From Pseudovibrio sp000156235 (GTDB lineage Bacteria > Pseudomonadota > Alphaproteobacteria > Rhizobiales > Stappiaceae), in assembly GCF_000156235.1 (NCBI RefSeq), contig NZ_DS996815.1, positions 1 through 64,000 on the forward strand: a stretch of 64,000 bases of DNA. The letters run 5' to 3'. Position 1 is the stretch's first letter; the number at the start of each line of letters is the position of its first letter. A program made the position numbers and the translations under genes. Below the pieces are notes generated by a model that saw only the letters and a list, made by a program, of their open reading frames with translations, searched no databases and was not told where the DNA came from. Shown here one piece after another: positions 61,641 to 64,000 of this stretch.

Positions 61641-61658
61641 CTCGGACAGGAGTGATAC

Positions 61659-63104
61659 GTGGAAAATGAAAAGAGGCTATCAATGGCTACTAATCGGACC
61701 TATGACCAAATCCAGGTCGGTGATTCCGTCACTCGCTCCCGCATCTGTACAGCAAATGACCTATACGTATTTGCGCACGCGTCTGGCAACATCAATCCTC
61801 TGCACCTGCCAAATGCACAGTGGGAAGGCATTGAGAAGAAAGATGGCCCATCCGCACCGTTCATGTGGGGCGCTACTCTGATCTCAGCTGTCGTCGGCAA
61901 CTACCTCCCAGGTCCAGGCTGCGTCTACCGTGATCAGACCCTGTCCTTCCACAACAAGGTGAAAGTGGATCAGGTTCTCGACGTTACCGTCACCGTTCTT
62001 GAAAAGCTGCCTAACAACATCATCCGTCTTGCAACAAGCGTGAAGGTTGATGATGGCACTCTGGTTGCTGAAGGTGAAGCTCAGGTAGAAGCACCAACAA
62101 AGTCCATCTCTTACGATGCAGAAGAGCTGCCAGGCCTGCTGATGAAGCGCCACCAGCACTTTGATCGTCTCGTTGCAACAGCGTCCCAGCTGCCAGCGAT
62201 CCCGACTTCTGTTGTTTGCCCGGATGATGCAAATTCCCTCGGCGGTGCAGTCATGGCAGCTCAGGCTGGCTTGATCATTCCAATCCTCTGTGGTCCTGAA
62301 AAGCGTATTCAGGCAGCTGCTGACAAGATTGGCGCGGACATCTCCGGTTACGAGCTGATCGACACACCTGACGAAGGTTCCGCAGCTGCAAAAGCTGTTG
62401 CGCTGGTTCACGAAGGCCGCGTTCGCTCCGTCATGAAGGGTCACCTGCACACCGACGACCTGCTGCGCCACGTTGTGAAGCGCGAAGGTGGTCTGCGCAC
62501 CAAGCGTCGCCTGTCCCACGCATTCGTCATGGACGTTCCAGGCCGTGAAACTCCACTGATCGTATCTGATGCTGCAATCAACATTGCGCCGGACCTGATG
62601 GCCAAAGTGGACATCACTCAGAACGCGATCGATGTTGCTCGTTCTATCGGCATTCAGCCTCCAAAGGTTGGTATCCTGTCTGCTCTGGAAACCGTTAACC
62701 CGGCGATCCCATCCACCATCGACGCAGCTGTGCTGTCCAAGATGGCTGACCGTGGTCAGATCAAAGGCGGTATCGTTGACGGCCCTCTGGCAATGGATAA
62801 CGCGATTGACCTTGAAGCTGCTCGCACCAAAGGCATCGAGTCCGTTGTTGCAGGCCGCGCAGAAGTGCTGATCGTGCCAAACCTTGAAGCTGGCAACATG
62901 GTTGTGAAAGAGCTGACCTTCCTCGCACATGCGGAAACAGCTGGTCTCGTAACCGGTGCTCGCGTTCCGATCATCCTCACCAGCCGCGCAGACAATGATC
63001 GTGCGCGCCTCGTATCCTGTGCTCTGGCTTCCATGTACGATTACTACCTGCGTACTGGCGAAGCATTCAACGGTGAGCAGGATCTGGCAGAAGCTGCAGA
63101 GTAA
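61659..63104 (+). CDS. pta: MaoC-like dehydratase / phosphate acetyltransferase fusion
   Basis: This 481-residue fusion has an N-terminal MaoC hot-dog domain (TYDQIQVGDSV to about residue 140; ANDLYVFAHASGNINPLH holds the dehydratase Asp/His) and a C-terminal phosphate acetyl/butyryltransferase domain (GHLHTDDLLRHVV; TVNPAIPSTIDAAVL). It should interconvert acetyl-CoA and acetyl phosphate. The MaoC part may hydrate enoyl-CoA. GTG 61659 has GGAG upstream; ATG 61683 is an alternative. ackA follows by 24 bases. Confidence 0.92.
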   Translation: MENEKRLSMATNRTYDQIQVGDSVTRSRICTANDLYVFAHASGNINPLHLPNAQWEGIEKKDGPSAPFMWGATLISAVVGNYLPGPGCVYRDQTLSFHNKVKVDQVLDVTVTVLEKLPNNIIRLATSVKVDDGTLVAEGEAQVEAPTKSISYDAEELPGLLMKRHQHFDRLVATASQLPAIPTSVVCPDDANSLGGAVMAAQAGLIIPILCGPEKRIQAAADKIGADISGYELIDTPDEGSAAAKAVALVHEGRVRSVMKGHLHTDDLLRHVVKREGGLRTKRRLSHAFVMDVPGRETPLIVSDAAINIAPDLMAKVDITQNAIDVARSIGIQPPKVGILSALETVNPAIPSTIDAAVLSKMADRGQIKGGIVDGPLAMDNAIDLEAARTKGIESVVAGRAEVLIVPNLEAGNMVVKELTFLAHAETAGLVTGARVPIILTSRADNDRARLVSCALASMYDYYLRTGEAFNGEQDLAEAAE

Positions 63105-63128
63105 TTCGGGATAGCTGAGAATATAATA

Positions 63129-64000
63129 ATGACAATCGAAACAATTCTTGTTCTGAACGCTGGTTCTTCCTCCATCAAGTTCCAGCTGTTCAAAGGCGAG
63201 GAAAGTGTGCTTTCCGGCCAGATCGATGGTCTGGGTGCCTCTGCCTGGATTAAGGGCAAATCTGCTGAAGGCGTAACGATCATGGATCGTGCGCTTTCTG
63301 AAGAAGAAGCTCAGAACCACAACACCGCACTGCAGGTGATCCTTGCTCTGCTGAAAGAGTTTGATCCAAACCTTGAAGTGGACGCCATCGGCCACCGCGT
63401 AGTTCATGGTTCTTCCAAGTACTCTGCACCTGTGCTGGTAACGGAAGAAGTTGCTGCAGAACTGGAAACCTTCAACCCTCTCGCACCACTGCATAACCCG
63501 CATAACCTTGCTGGTATCGCTGGCGCGAAAGCGGCATTCCCGGGCAAGCCAAACGTTGCGTGTTTCGACACCGCGTTCCACCGCACCCAGGAGTTCAAGA
63601 ACGAAGCCTACGCGATCCCAACCAAGTACTACGATGAAGGCATTCGTCGTTACGGCATGCACGGCCAGTCCTTCCACTACATCGCGGAAGAGCTGCACAA
63701 CGTGGCACCAGAAGTAGCCAACGGCAAAGTCGTTGTAGCTCACCTCGGCAACGGTGCGTCCATGTGTGCGATCGAAAACGGTAAGTCCGTCACCACCACC
63801 ATGGGCTTCACCCCGGTTGATGGCCTGGCAATGGGCACCCGTTCTGGTCTGATCGATCCGGGCGTCATCTTCTACCTGATTGAAAACAAAGGTATGTCCG
63901 CAAAAGAAGTTGCGAACCTGCTGAACAAGGAATCCGGTATGAAGGGCCTCTCCGGCATCTCGCAGGACATGCGCGATCTGGAAAACTCCGACAGCCCGGA
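63129..64000 (+). CDS. ackA: Acetate kinase, partial (C-terminus outside window)
   Basis: The first 290 residues are present and the frame runs off the right edge. The start TILVLNAGSSSIKFQLF is the phosphate-binding motif. The family signatures continue with DAIGHRVVHGS, FDTAFHRT and HLGNGASMCAIENG, then TTMGFTPVDGLAMGTR. It makes ATP and acetate from acetyl phosphate. With the fused Pta it completes the acetate pathway. Confidence 0.96.
   Translation, partial: MTIETILVLNAGSSSIKFQLFKGEESVLSGQIDGLGASAWIKGKSAEGVTIMDRALSEEEAQNHNTALQVILALLKEFDPNLEVDAIGHRVVHGSSKYSAPVLVTEEVAAELETFNPLAPLHNPHNLAGIAGAKAAFPGKPNVACFDTAFHRTQEFKNEAYAIPTKYYDEGIRRYGMHGQSFHYIAEELHNVAPEVANGKVVVAHLGNGASMCAIENGKSVTTTMGFTPVDGLAMGTRSGLIDPGVIFYLIENKGMSAKEVANLLNKESGMKGLSGISQDMRDLENSDSP

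Noticed and set aside
61884..63743. A 619-codon open frame on the minus strand across pta and ackA
   Set aside because: It is antisense to two well-recognised enzymes, its translation is cysteine-, histidine- and valine-rich with no domain, and it follows from biased codons of highly expressed genes.
1..64000. tRNA, rRNA, CRISPR, prophage or integrase signatures
   Set aside because: I looked at the gaps between genes and saw no tRNA-like arms, regular spacer arrays, or phage or recombinase genes. A covariance-model scan would be needed to exclude small RNAs.

Overview
This is a chromosomal window from a Gram-negative alphaproteobacterium. The evidence is the def / fmt / truA / dapE housekeeping neighbourhood, an Irr-type iron box in front of bacterioferritin, a Caulobacter-type Flp (cpa/tad) pilus locus, a MaoC-phosphotransacetylase fusion of the rhizobial kind, and short dispersed palindromes built around CCGAAAA..CCGGTTTTCGG. 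Moderate base composition, a form II CO dehydrogenase and acetate kinase/phosphotransacetylase genes would fit a marine member of the Stappiaceae such as Pseudovibrio. That placement is inference. I saw no rRNA, tRNA, CRISPR array, transposase or phage gene, so this looks like a stable chromosomal region.

Layout. 1-1007: the start of an RNA methyltransferase gene leaving the window. 1364-6559: a CO-dehydrogenase-like operon coxG-coxS-coxL-unknown-coxM, with the form II active-site motif AYRGAGR. 6593-8246: an unknown membrane protein and a short-chain dehydrogenase on the minus strand. 8280-9170: an iron-storage unit (bfd, bfr) with two Irr-box-like sites. 9227-14351: minus-strand hrpB, glk, mgsA and a DUF1194 exported protein. 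14352-30035: a long nucleoside salvage region with an AT-rich palindromic control region, a SorC/DeoR-type regulator, a BMP-type nucleoside ABC transporter, cdd, purine nucleoside phosphorylase, deoC, deoA, deoB, a phytanoyl-CoA-dioxygenase-like enzyme, add, a URC4/DUF1688 protein and upp. These genes import nucleosides, deaminate and phosphorolyse them, and feed (deoxy)ribose phosphates to central metabolism; URC4 plus Upp points to uracil catabolism.

30159-40520: a divergent TrpF-like isomerase, a retropepsin-like protease, aldose epimerase, an acetylpolyamine-amidohydrolase-like deacetylase, a DUF805 protein, dapE, two membrane proteins, then minus-strand truA, a GNAT acetyltransferase, fmt and def. 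40753-46758: rmuC, then a LysR regulator divergent from a VOC protein, two near-identical nitrilases and a GhrA-like 2-hydroxyacid dehydrogenase. The divergent control region carries repeated ATGAG boxes.

46890-61398: a Flp/Tad pilus locus (pilin, cpaA-cpaF, tadB, tadC, convergent tadD) interrupted by leucyl aminopeptidase, a MarR regulator with a perfect palindrome in front of it, and an NlpC/P60 hydrolase. It resumes with a secretin-N-domain protein and two TadE/F-like minor pilins. 61659-64000: a MaoC-Pta fusion and the start of ackA. The best leads for undescribed biology are the dioxygenase and URC4/TrpF-like genes in the nucleoside region, the unknown gene inside the cox operon, and the duplicated nitrilase unit with its long palindrome.
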